13,518 bases of DNA from the NCBI GenBank assembly GCA_026398675.1, contig JAPLSK010000299.1, forward strand, positions 1 through 13,518. The letters run 5' to 3'. The translations under genes and the position numbers were made by a program. This document shows, piece by piece, positions 1 to 5,892 of this stretch (its first letter is position 1; the number at the start of each line of letters is the position of its first letter). The notes under the pieces are model-generated. The model worked only from the letters and a program-made list of their open reading frames with translations. It made no database searches and had not been told where the DNA came from. Origin of the DNA: a bacterium. GTDB taxonomy: Bacteria > RBG-13-66-14.

Positions 1-577
1 AACGGTTAAACCACCCACAACCCCTACCCGGCTGTACGCGACCGCAACATTCCCTGACATGGTTTGTCAGCAAGCGGATAAGGTTTCCAGGCGATACTTA
101 AAGGTTAAACGGTTTGCACTGCCCAGGTTGTTATTTGAAAAATTAAAAAAGAAAAGAGGAATAGCAGGAGTAGGGGTGTGGAAATGTAGAACAACTGCGG
201 TTTTAAATGGTGAGAACTTATGGTAGAGGCGTTCTGCGACGGTTAGGGTTGTTGACGGTCGGGTGGATGGAAGACAGGGTGTTTTTCGCACCAGATTGTT
301 TAGATTTCGAGGGTTGTGACGGTTTGTGGCGATGTTGAAAACTTGTTGACAAATGTGGAAGGGTGAGTCAGTTTGAAATTATCACAATTGTATAAACAAA
401 GGACAGTGCGTAATCAACATTAAATCCCAAAGGCTTCAACAATTCCCCTGTGGTGAATGTGATTTTGTTAACTTGTGTATTTTTTTCGAGTTGCGCCGTC
501 CCCTGGTTTCGTAAGTTTTAGTTTCACACTCGGAACAGGTTCGGGGTTCTTAACATTTGTTGACGGGAGGGAGACGC
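1..577. other. AT-richer leader region without a convincing gene
   Basis: This stretch is visibly more AT-rich than the rest of the window and its + strand is rich in G and T. I see no credible coding region. It contains ACGGTT four times (near 2, 109, 239 and 319), GGTTAAAC twice (4 and 103), and several TGTGG words, of which TGTGGAAAT at 177-185 differs at one position from the DnaA-box pattern TGTGNAWAA. No clear -35/-10 pair for the downstream gene stood out, although a TATAAA lies at 391-396. It could be a long regulatory region or, less likely, part of a replication origin. Confidence 0.5.
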
Positions 578-1363
578 ATGGGTTACGAGTTTCTCCGCCT
601 GGAGAAGAAGAGCGTGGAGAGCGGGTTCCCATACTTCGAGCTCGTCATTGACCGCCCAAAGATGAACGTGCTCAACCGGGAGCTCCTCGTTGAGCTTTCG
701 GAATGCCTGGACGGGCTCGCCCAGGAGAGGTTCTCCGCCCTGATAGTAACCGGTGCCGGACGCGCCTTCGTTGCGGGGGCCGACATCTCTGCCATGAGCG
801 CCATGACGAAAAAAGAGGCCGAGCAGTTCAGCCTTCTGGGCCAGGGCGTCCTCTCCAAGCTGGAGGTGCTCTCGGCGGTGACCATCGCGGCGGTTAACGG
901 CTACGCCCTGGGTGGGGGCTGTGAGCTGGCGCTGGCCTGTGACCTGCGCATCGCCTCGACGGAGGCGCAAATGGGACAGCCGGAGGTGAAGCTGGGGCTG
1001 ATTCCCGGCTTCGGCGGCACCCAGCGTCTGGCGCGTCTGGTGGGCCCAGCGATGGCCAAGGAGATGATTCTGTTGGGCGAAAACTGTACCGCCGAGAAGT
1101 GCCTGAAGATGGGGCTGGTCAACGCCGTAGTGTCTTCGGAGGAGCTTTTACCCCAAGCCAGGGCGTGGGCGAAGGCCGCAGCCGCGCGGGGACCGGTGAG
1201 CGTGGCCGCCGCCAAGCGGGCGATACACTCCGGCCTCTGGGGCAACCCGTCGGGCGCGTATAAGGAAGAGGCGTCCGCTTTCGGCTCCCTCTTCGAGGAG
1301 CACGAGGCCACCGAGGGGATGACGGCCTTCGTGGAGCGCCGACCGGCGAAATTCGTCGAGTGA
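578..1363 (+). CDS. Enoyl-CoA hydratase/isomerase (crotonase family)
   Basis: This 261-residue protein has the usual crotonase length. Family members hydrate trans-2-enoyl-CoA thioesters in fatty-acid beta-oxidation or butyrate-type pathways in the cytoplasm. The oxyanion-hole segment AGADI lies at residues 67-71 and the glycine-rich GGGCELALACDLRIAS at 112-127. The two acidic residues expected of true hydratases are both present: Glu116 and Glu136, the latter in GQPEVKLGLIPGFGGTQRL, 20 residues apart as in the mammalian enzyme. The ATG at 578 was chosen because GGGAGGGAG lies 5-13 bases upstream; a TTG at 557 in the same frame would add seven residues and has no such site. The gene ends one base before the start of the HAD gene, so they are probably cotranscribed. 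The exact acyl-CoA substrate cannot be told; another crotonase-fold activity is possible but less likely with both glutamates intact. Confidence 0.93.
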   Translation: MGYEFLRLEKKSVESGFPYFELVIDRPKMNVLNRELLVELSECLDGLAQERFSALIVTGAGRAFVAGADISAMSAMTKKEAEQFSLLGQGVLSKLEVLSAVTIAAVNGYALGGGCELALACDLRIASTEAQMGQPEVKLGLIPGFGGTQRLARLVGPAMAKEMILLGENCTAEKCLKMGLVNAVVSSEELLPQARAWAKAAAARGPVSVAAAKRAIHSGLWGNPSGAYKEEASAFGSLFEEHEATEGMTAFVERRPAKFVE

Positions 1364-1364
1364 C

Positions 1365-2012
1365 GTGGAAATTTCCTGGGTCTGCCTGGATTTCGGCGGG
1401 GTGCTGAACGACGACCGCGCGGCGCGGGAGGCCATGATTTCCCTGGCGGCCGAGCTCGTCGGGGCACGCATCGAGGAGGTCCGGTCGGTCCGCCGGGAGA
1501 AGGGCTCCATTCTGGCGACCCTGGAGCACTACACGGTTGGACCGGCGGCCTTCGCCGACCTGCGGACGCGTTTCGAGGAGCGGGTTCTTCGCATTCCCGA
1601 GGCTACGGTGGCGCCGCCCTACGACGACGTCCCGCCCGCGCTGGAACGGATGAACCGAAAATACCGCCTCGCCCTGGCCAGCAACACCGTGGGCACCGCC
1701 CGGCCCTGGCTCGTCCGGCACGGACTGACGGATTTTTTCAGCCTCCTGTTTCTCTCCAACGAGGTGGGTCATCGCAAGCCGCAGCCGGAGTTTTTTACCA
1801 CATTGATCGCGGGCTGCGGGTCTGAGCCGGGCGCGGCGCTCATGGTCGGCGACCGGACGGACACGGACCTGGCTCCGGCGCTTTCCGCCGGGATGCGGGC
1901 GGCGCTCGTCCGCCGATTCCCCCGGCCGCTGCCGGGGTACGAGGAAATTAAGGGAAAGCTCTTCGCCGAGGTGGCCGACCTGGGAGAATTGGCCGACCGG
2001 CTGGGGTGCTGA
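1365..2012 (+). CDS. HAD-superfamily hydrolase (subfamily IA, YihX-like phosphatase)
   Basis: This 215-residue protein is a probable small-molecule phosphatase of the haloacid dehalogenase superfamily. The nucleophile motif is LDFGGVL with Asp9. Motif II is LASNT (Ser107), motif III is the Lys138 of HRKPQP, and motif IV is VGDRTDTD (Asp163, Asp168). The residue two after the nucleophile is Gly rather than the general-acid Asp. That occurs in known phosphatases such as YihX, so it does not by itself argue against activity. The cap is inserted between motifs I and II. Translation starts at a GTG one base after the TGA of the enoyl-CoA hydratase, which suggests translational coupling; the next internal ATG would remove motif I. 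No substrate is evident. Confidence 0.85.
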   Translation: MEISWVCLDFGGVLNDDRAAREAMISLAAELVGARIEEVRSVRREKGSILATLEHYTVGPAAFADLRTRFEERVLRIPEATVAPPYDDVPPALERMNRKYRLALASNTVGTARPWLVRHGLTDFFSLLFLSNEVGHRKPQPEFFTTLIAGCGSEPGAALMVGDRTDTDLAPALSAGMRAALVRRFPRPLPGYEEIKGKLFAEVADLGELADRLGC

Positions 2013-2038
2013 TTTAATTTTGGCGAATGGGCCGAAAC

Positions 2039-2114
2039 GGGCGACCGTGGACGGTCGCCCCTACGGGTAAGATCAGCGTCGGGTGGCCGTAGGGGCGGGT
2101 GTCCACACCCGCCC
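2039..2114. repeat. Head-to-head pair of REP-like GTAG hairpins
   Basis: The left element (2039-2064, - strand) has 10-bp arms GGGCGACCGT and ACGGTCGCCC followed by CTAC. The right element (2089-2114, + strand) is GTAG followed by arms GGGCGGGTGT and ACACCCGCCC. The two GTAG ends face each other across exactly 24 bp. The pair lies 26 bp downstream of the HAD gene and could also end its transcript, although no T-run follows either hairpin. Confidence 0.85.
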
Positions 2115-2120
2115 GGCGTA

Positions 2121-2164
2121 CCTGTCCCCTCTCCACTTTGGGGAGAGGGTTAGGGTGAGGGGCA
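2121..2164 (+). repeat. Second intergenic repeat family (CCCTCTCC hairpin plus TTAGGGTGAGGGG)
   Basis: Arms CCCTCTCC (2127-2134) and GGAGAGGG (2142-2149) form a hairpin followed by TTAGGGTGAGGGG. Related copies lie at 3714-3761, 6981-7028 and 8231-8281. This copy lacks the internal GCCTACGGG segment seen in two of the others. Reverse translation yields the PHPNPLP-type pseudo-peptides often miscalled as proteins, so it is not coding. Confidence 0.7.
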
Positions 2165-2175
2165 GGTTTTAGAAA

Positions 2176-2184
2176 TGCTAAAAT
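2176..2184 (+). promoter_or_regulatory. Extended -10 promoter element for gatA
   Basis: TGCTAAAAT is an extended -10 (TGn plus TAAAAT, five of six matches). No good -35 is present 16-18 bp upstream, as is common for extended -10 promoters. Transcription would start near 2191, giving a leader of roughly 35 bases. The same nonamer precedes the gene at 10844. Confidence 0.5.
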
Positions 2185-2227
2185 ACGTACGTACATAGAA
2201 GATTCAGTTTTACCTTTGTGGAGTAAA

Positions 2228-3694
2228 GTGGAAGGTAAGCACACAACCATCAGGGAGCTTGCTGAACGCCTTCGTTGGGATGACGAGCGGCTGCTTAATT
2301 ACGTGCTAGGAGCACTCGTGAATGCGGGCATTGCACAGTCAAAGTACAATGCCTTTATTAGTTTTGCAGATAGAGAGCACCTGTTATCTCAGATTCAAGA
2401 GCTTCGTTCAAAGAGCCCGAAGACGAAGGCGAAGCTTCCGCTCTACGGCGTCCCCTTGGCGGTCAAGGACAACATCTGCTGGAAAGGCGCCCCGACCACC
2501 TGCGCCAGCAACATTCTCAAGAATTACCGCCCGACCTACACCGCCACGGTCGTTGAAAGGCTGGAAAAAGCCGGGGCCGTCGTCCTCGGCAAGACCAACC
2601 TTGACGAGTTCGCCTTCGGCAGCTCCAACGAGACCAGCGCCTTCGGACCGGTCACCCACCCCCGCGACCCGTCGCGCATCCCCGGCGGGTCCTCGGGTGG
2701 GAGCGCGGTGGCGGTGGCCTCGGGCTCCGTGCCGCTGGCCCTGGGGTCGGACACCGGCGGGAGCACGCGCCAGCCCGCGGCATTCTGCGGCGTATACGGC
2801 CTCAAGCCCACATACGGCCGCCTCTCCCGCCACGGCCTGGTGGCCTTCGCCAGCTCCATGGACCAGATCGGCATATTCGCGAAAAATCCCGACGATGTGC
2901 GGATGGCCTTCGACGCCTGCGCCGGGCCCGACCCTGCGGACGCGACCAGCGTTGCCCCCCCGAAGAAGCTCCCGGAGAAATTTGATCCGTGCACCGGCTT
3001 CACCGTGGGGTACGTCCGCGAGCACCGGGGGGCGGAAGGTGTCCAGCCGGAGGTCGCCGCCGCCTTCGACCGCCTTCTGGAAAAATTCGCCGGGATGGGC
3101 TGCCGCGTCGTCGAGGTCTCCCTCCCCTCCGGCGTCCACTCCATCGCCGTCTACGTCCTCACCGCCCTGGCCGAGGCCTCGGCCAATCTGGCCCGCTACG
3201 ACGGGGTCAACTACGGCGTGCGGGTGGAGGAGATGCCGGACGACGTCGTTTTCGGCCCCCGCGCCGACCGCCTGCTCCGGATGTACGCCGCCACCCGGGG
3301 CCTGGGTTTCGGCGACGAGGTCAAGCGGCGCATCATGCTCGGCACCTTCGCCCTGGCCGAGGGGTACTACGACGCGTACTACCTGCGGGCCCAGCGCGTG
3401 CGGACCAAGATTCGCCGGGAGCTGGACGAGGCCTTCGCCCGTGTCGGTCTCATCGTCTCCCCCACCTTCCCCACCACCGCTTTCAAGCTGGGCGAAATTT
3501 CCGGCAAGCCGCTGGCGACCTTCCTGGGCGACATGTTCACCAACCCGGCGAACCTGGCGGGGCTGCCGGCGCTCTCCGTGCCGTGGGGCGAGGATTCCGG
3601 CGGCCTGCCCATCGGGATGCAGCTCATGGGGCCGGCGTTTTCCGAGGAGCGCCTCTTCACCGCCGCCGAGGCCCTGGCCGCCGTTAGCGGTTGA
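2228..3694 (+). CDS. gatA: Glutamyl/aspartyl-tRNA(Gln/Asn) amidotransferase subunit A
   Basis: GatA releases ammonia from glutamine for the transamidation of Glu-tRNA(Gln) or Asp-tRNA(Asn), acting in the cytoplasm with GatB and GatC. The amidase signature is complete: Lys80 in PLAVKDN, cis-Ser155 in PGGSSGGSAVAVASG and Ser179 in SDTGGSTRQPAAFCG, with the spacing of characterised GatA proteins; GLKPTYGR and FASSMDQIG follow. At 488 residues the length is normal. GTG at 2228 is preferred because GGAG lies four bases upstream; an in-frame TTG at 2216 would add four residues. The first 65 or so codons are less GC-rich and poorly conserved compared with typical GatA, although the NAFIS motif is kept at the expected position (41-45). 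gatB and gatC are not adjacent, so the complex must be encoded elsewhere. A non-Gat amidase is possible but the TGGSTRQPAAFCG segment favours GatA. Confidence 0.93.
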   Translation: MEGKHTTIRELAERLRWDDERLLNYVLGALVNAGIAQSKYNAFISFADREHLLSQIQELRSKSPKTKAKLPLYGVPLAVKDNICWKGAPTTCASNILKNYRPTYTATVVERLEKAGAVVLGKTNLDEFAFGSSNETSAFGPVTHPRDPSRIPGGSSGGSAVAVASGSVPLALGSDTGGSTRQPAAFCGVYGLKPTYGRLSRHGLVAFASSMDQIGIFAKNPDDVRMAFDACAGPDPADATSVAPPKKLPEKFDPCTGFTVGYVREHRGAEGVQPEVAAAFDRLLEKFAGMGCRVVEVSLPSGVHSIAVYVLTALAEASANLARYDGVNYGVRVEEMPDDVVFGPRADRLLRMYAATRGLGFGDEVKRRIMLGTFALAEGYYDAYYLRAQRVRTKIRRELDEAFARVGLIVSPTFPTTAFKLGEISGKPLATFLGDMFTNPANLAGLPALSVPWGEDSGGLPIGMQLMGPAFSEERLFTAAEALAAVSG

Positions 3695-3713
3695 GGGTGC
3701 GGAAAAAGCAGGC

Positions 3714-3761
3714 TCCCCTCTCCCTTTTAGGGAGAAACTTGCCTACGGGTTAGGGTTAGGG
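3714..3761 (+). repeat. Second-family intergenic repeat after gatA
   Basis: Arms TCTCCC (3719-3724) and GGGAGA (3730-3735) are followed by CTTGCCTACGGGTTAGGGT. It matches the copy at 6981-7028 in opposite orientation, including the internal GCCTACGGGTTAGGG. It lies about 20 bp after the gatA stop codon. Confidence 0.7.
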
Positions 3762-3783
3762 TCGAGGTTGTGAACGTTAAAGC

Positions 3784-3809
3784 GGCGGGGATAGGAATCC
3801 CCGCCCTAC
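3784..3809 (-). repeat. REP-like GTAG hairpin
   Basis: On the - strand, GTAG is followed by arms GGCGGGGAT and ATCCCCGCC with the loop TCCT. The stem is perfect over nine pairs. Confidence 0.8.
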
Positions 3810-3837
3810 GATTAGCGGATGGAGGTTGATGTCTTAA

Positions 3838-4111
3838 GGGTGGGTGTGGACCCGCCCCTACGTCATCGCATCGCGAGGCCCGGGGCAGGGTGAGGGCTGC
3901 CTTAGAAAAACGGGCTGACCTGAAGGTCGCCCCCTACATCATCGCAAAAAGACGGGCGGGCACGGAGGCCCGCCCCTACGTCATCGCATCGCGAGGCCTG
4001 GGGCAGGGTGAGGGCTGCCTTAGAAAAAACGGGCCGACCTAAAGGTCGGCCCCTACGTCATCGCACAAAGAAGGGCGGGCACAGAGGACTCGTCCTACGG
4101 CCCGCCCCTAC
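3838..4111 (-). repeat. Array of five same-strand REP-like hairpins with 118-bp period
   Basis: Five elements on the - strand occupy 3838-3861, 3912-3937, 3954-3979, 4031-4056 and 4073-4111. Each ends in CTAC on the + strand (GTAG on the - strand). Linkers alternate 50, 16, 51 and 16 bp, so a two-hairpin unit repeats every 118 bp. The long linkers share CGTCATCGCATCGCGAGGC and GGTGAGGGCTGCCTTAGAAA; the short ones share TCATCGCA. The last element is composite: between its arms GGGCGGGC and GCCCGCCC it holds a nested small hairpin AGGAC/GTCCT that itself ends in CTAC (4095-4098). Most of the 436-bp gap between gatA and the lipoprotein gene is this array. Confidence 0.85.
4024..4052 (-). terminator. 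REP hairpin acting as a likely rho-independent terminator
   Basis: Read on the - strand, the perfect 9-bp stem GGGCCGACC/GGTCGGCCC with a TTTA loop is followed, after one G, by six T residues (4029 to 4024). It lies about 80 bases downstream of the lipoprotein stop codon at 4131. A second, weaker hairpin (4073-4107) followed by TTCTTTG lies between. Confidence 0.6.
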
Positions 4112-4130
4112 GGAGATCGAGAGGCACGCC

Positions 4131-5003
4131 CTACTGCATCCCGTCTATCCACTTGGCCCAGGCGTCGCCGTCGTGGGAGTAAATCACCCCGGAGCCGTCT
4201 ATGCAGTACACGATCCAGTAACCGTCGTTGGAGTCGTAGAAGCAGGACAGGCTGTACGGCCCCTCGCCGGCGCACTTCTCCCCCGCCGCCTCCCAGGTGT
4301 CGCCCTGGACGAAGAGCTGACCCACGGAGTTGAGGGCGTAGAAGAGGTAGGCGTTGTAGGTGGGGTCGAAGAAGCCGGAGATGTCGAAGGGCGCCTTACC
4401 GGGGACGTTCACGCCCTCGTCCGCCCAGTCATCTACCTGGGCTTTGAACACCCGGCCGGTGGAGTCTATGCACTTCAAAATCCACCGGTCGTCCGTGGTG
4501 TCGTGGAAGCCGGTGACGGCGTAAGGCCCCTTGCCCAGGCAGGGGGCGCCGTCCACGCTCCAGTTGTCGCCGTCGAAGTAGAAGAGCCCGCCGTCGGCCG
4601 ACATGGCGTAGAAAACCGCCGCGTAGAGCTCGGAGTCGTAGAAGCAGGCGAGGGTGAAGGGTGGCACGCCGTACAGCTTGCCGCCCATCGCCGACCACTC
4701 CTCGCGTCCCGAGAGCCAGAGCTGGCCGTTGGAGTCTATGGCGGCCACCACCCAGTCGTCCGCGCCGGCGTCGTAGCAGGCGCCCAGGCTGTAAGGGGCC
4801 TTGCCCGGGCAGGGCACGCCGTCCTTCGCCCAGCCCTCCTGGGACGCGCTCCAGAGCTGGCCGCTGGAGTCTATCGCGAAGAGGTAGTAATCGTCGTTGA
4901 CCGAGTCGAAGAAGGCGGCGAAGGAGAGCTCGGGCTTGCAGCCGACGATGAAGACCAGAACGACGAGGCCCGCGAAAATGAGCAGCTTCTTCACGTGTTT
5001 CAT
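4131..5003 (-). CDS. Lipoprotein with six propeller-like repeats (paralogue of 7132-8088)
   Basis: This 290-residue protein of unknown function begins with a lipoprotein signal peptide (KK at 5-6, hydrophobic 7-20, lipobox IVGC with Cys22); Lys at +2 is compatible with outer-membrane sorting. The rest consists of six repeats of about 45 residues starting near 28, 74, 119, 164, 209 and 253. Their pattern is F-Y/F-D, D-x-Y/W, A-I-D-S-x-G-Q-L, a D-x-W pair and PGKGPF. Length and spacing resemble tectonin or fucose-lectin type beta-propellers with one repeat per blade, but I recognise no named family with certainty. Eight cysteines besides Cys22 recur at repeat positions, unlike the paralogue, and could form disulfides. 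The start at 5003 has GGAG seven bases upstream and begins the signal peptide; the open frame extends to 5348 but that extension runs through intergenic repeats. It has its own promoter at 5037-5066. Confidence 0.85.
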   Translation of the reverse strand: MKHVKKLLIFAGLVVLVFIVGCKPELSFAAFFDSVNDDYYLFAIDSSGQLWSASQEGWAKDGVPCPGKAPYSLGACYDAGADDWVVAAIDSNGQLWLSGREEWSAMGGKLYGVPPFTLACFYDSELYAAVFYAMSADGGLFYFDGDNWSVDGAPCLGKGPYAVTGFHDTTDDRWILKCIDSTGRVFKAQVDDWADEGVNVPGKAPFDISGFFDPTYNAYLFYALNSVGQLFVQGDTWEAAGEKCAGEGPYSLSCFYDSNDGYWIVYCIDGSGVIYSHDGDAWAKWIDGMQ

Positions 5004-5036
5004 GGGGCGTCTCCGGCTTTGAGTTGAGTGATTTTC

Positions 5037-5066
5037 ACTATAACCGAGACCCCCCGCCCGAGTCAA
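5037..5066 (-). promoter_or_regulatory. Sigma70-type promoter of the 4131-5003 lipoprotein
   Basis: On the - strand, TTGACT (5066-5061) and TATAGT (5042-5037) are separated by 18 bp. Both match the consensus at five of six positions. Transcription would begin near 5030, about 27 bases before the start codon. Confidence 0.7.
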
Positions 5067-5118
5067 TTCCGATGAACGGGGGGGCCGGTCCACCGGCGCG
5101 CGGTTCGGGGCCTGAAAA

Positions 5119-5364
5119 AGTGGAGAGGCCGAGCCTATCCCACCATGAGACTGCGTTTCCCGCGGGCCTTCTGTTTGATTGCACATGAAAAGGGGAGAGG
5201 CTCGGTTCTCCCTTCCGTGCAATAGCCTTACCGGCGGCAGCGACCGTCTCGATGAATGTAAAAGGGGAGAGGCCAAGCCTATCCCACCGTGAGGCCGCGT
5301 TTCCCGCGGGCCTTCTGTCTGATTGTACGTGAAAAGGGGAGAGGCCAAGCCTCCCCCCCGTGCG
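5119..5364. repeat. Two copies of a roughly 100-bp repeat offset by 144 bp
   Basis: Copy one (about 5119-5220) and copy two (about 5263-5364) share GAGAGGCC, AGCCTATCCCACC, GCGTTTCCCGCGGGCCTTCT and TGATTG followed by GAAAAGGGGAGAGGC. The sequence between them (5221-5262) is unique. Each GGGGAGAGGC block is followed by a partly complementary GCCT..CCC block, producing terminator-like hairpins on the - strand that end in TTTT. The frame is open across both copies on the - strand only because of base composition. The rest of the 5004-5380 gap holds the lipoprotein promoter. Confidence 0.75.
5332..5357 (-). terminator. Probable terminator of the RRM protein gene
   Basis: On the - strand, GGGG plus GAGGC pairs with GCCTC and CCCC (one bulged T) around a TTG loop and is followed by TTTT at 5335-5332. 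It lies about 25 bases after the stop codon at 5381 and is the right-hand end of the 5119-5364 repeat. Confidence 0.55.
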
Positions 5365-5380
5365 TTTGGTTTTGCGCTTC

Positions 5381-5650
5381 TTAGCGATCGTACCTGGACT
5401 CGCGCGGCTTTCTCTCGCTCGCTTCATCCACACGGATGGTCCGGCCGTCTAGCTCGGTACCATTCATCTCGGATACGGCCTTCCTTCCCGCCTCGTCGTC
5501 GGCAAAAGTCACAAACCCAAAGCCCCGGGACCGACCGGAATCACGCTCGGTGATTACCTTGGCCTCGACTACTTCACCGAAGCGTTTGAACGCATCGCGA
5601 AGCGTCTGATCAGTTGTGTCCCAGCTTAAGCTCCCTACGAACAACTTCAC
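5381..5650 (-). CDS. Small single-RRM RNA-binding protein
   Basis: This 89-residue protein is one RNA recognition motif with a short basic tail. RNP2 is LFVGSL (residues 3-8) and RNP1 is RGFGFVTF (42-49); the aromatic residues Phe4, Phe44 and Phe46 that stack on RNA bases are present. The remaining pattern (TLRDAFKRFGEV, EMNGTELDGRTIRV) is typical of bacterial one-RRM proteins such as the cyanobacterial Rbp family, several of which are cold-regulated and act on mRNA. The C-terminus ERKPRESRYDR is charged. The GTG at 5650 is chosen because RRMs of this class begin directly at beta-1; the frame is open to 5716 but that extension is unlike the family and would cover the structured leader. A strong promoter about 120 bases upstream gives a long 5' UTR with two hairpins. 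Confidence 0.92.
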   Translation of the reverse strand: MKLFVGSLSWDTTDQTLRDAFKRFGEVVEAKVITERDSGRSRGFGFVTFADDEAGRKAVSEMNGTELDGRTIRVDEASERKPRESRYDR

Positions 5651-5670
5651 TCTCGAACCTACTTTCTTAT

Positions 5671-5710
5671 AGCGCCACGTGGGCGCTCTACCTTGGAGGG
5701 ATGCCCCTCC
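5671..5710 (-). promoter_or_regulatory. Structured 5' UTR of the RRM gene
   Basis: Two hairpins lie between the promoter and the GTG start. GGAGGG/CCCTCC with a 4-base loop is at 5695-5710. AGCGCC/GGCGCT with a 5-base loop is at 5671-5687, about 20 bases upstream of the start codon. The ribosome-binding sequence after them is weak (TAGGT). A role in temperature or autoregulatory control is an inference from the gene family. Confidence 0.45.
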
Positions 5711-5776
5711 TCCCAAAGAACGGCGGAAGGCCGTCCCTCGTTACAACCCTGGCCTGGAAACGACCAGAGCGGGCGT

Positions 5777-5805
5777 ATACTAGCATACACCAATCGCTTT
5801 GTAAA
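5777..5805 (-). promoter_or_regulatory. Strong sigma70-type promoter of the RRM gene
   Basis: On the - strand, TTTACA (5805-5800) and TAGTAT (5782-5777) are separated by 17 bp, and TG precedes the -10 as TGCTAGTAT, making an extended -10. Transcription would start near 5770. Confidence 0.72.
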
Positions 5806-5892
5806 CAAATAATTTTCGGGAGGGCGTTGGATTCCCCGGTCGGCCCCGTCCGGGCCCTTGACCCCCGGCCTTTTTATTTCGATAATCACCGC

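Noticed and set aside
67..291. Open frame of 74 codons on the - strand
   Set aside because: No ribosome-binding site, low-complexity composition in AT-rich DNA, and no recognisable motif.
2322..3773. 483-codon open frame on the + strand overlapping gatA
   Set aside because: It is Pro/Ser/Arg-rich out-of-frame translation of gatA without any domain.
3838..4111. CRISPR-like array
   Set aside because: The repeats are hairpins with conserved linkers of two alternating lengths, there are no unique spacers, and no cas genes are nearby.
4008..5027. 339-codon open frame on the + strand
   Set aside because: It is antisense to the first lipoprotein; its Val/Gly/Glu-rich pseudo-repeats merely mirror the real repeats.
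5004..5348. N-terminal extension of the first lipoprotein
   Set aside because: It runs through the promoter and duplicated repeats; the ATG at 5003 has a Shine-Dalgarno site and starts a proper lipoprotein signal peptide.
5651..5716. N-terminal extension of the RRM protein
   Set aside because: RRM proteins of this type begin at the first strand, and the extension consists of the hairpin-rich leader.
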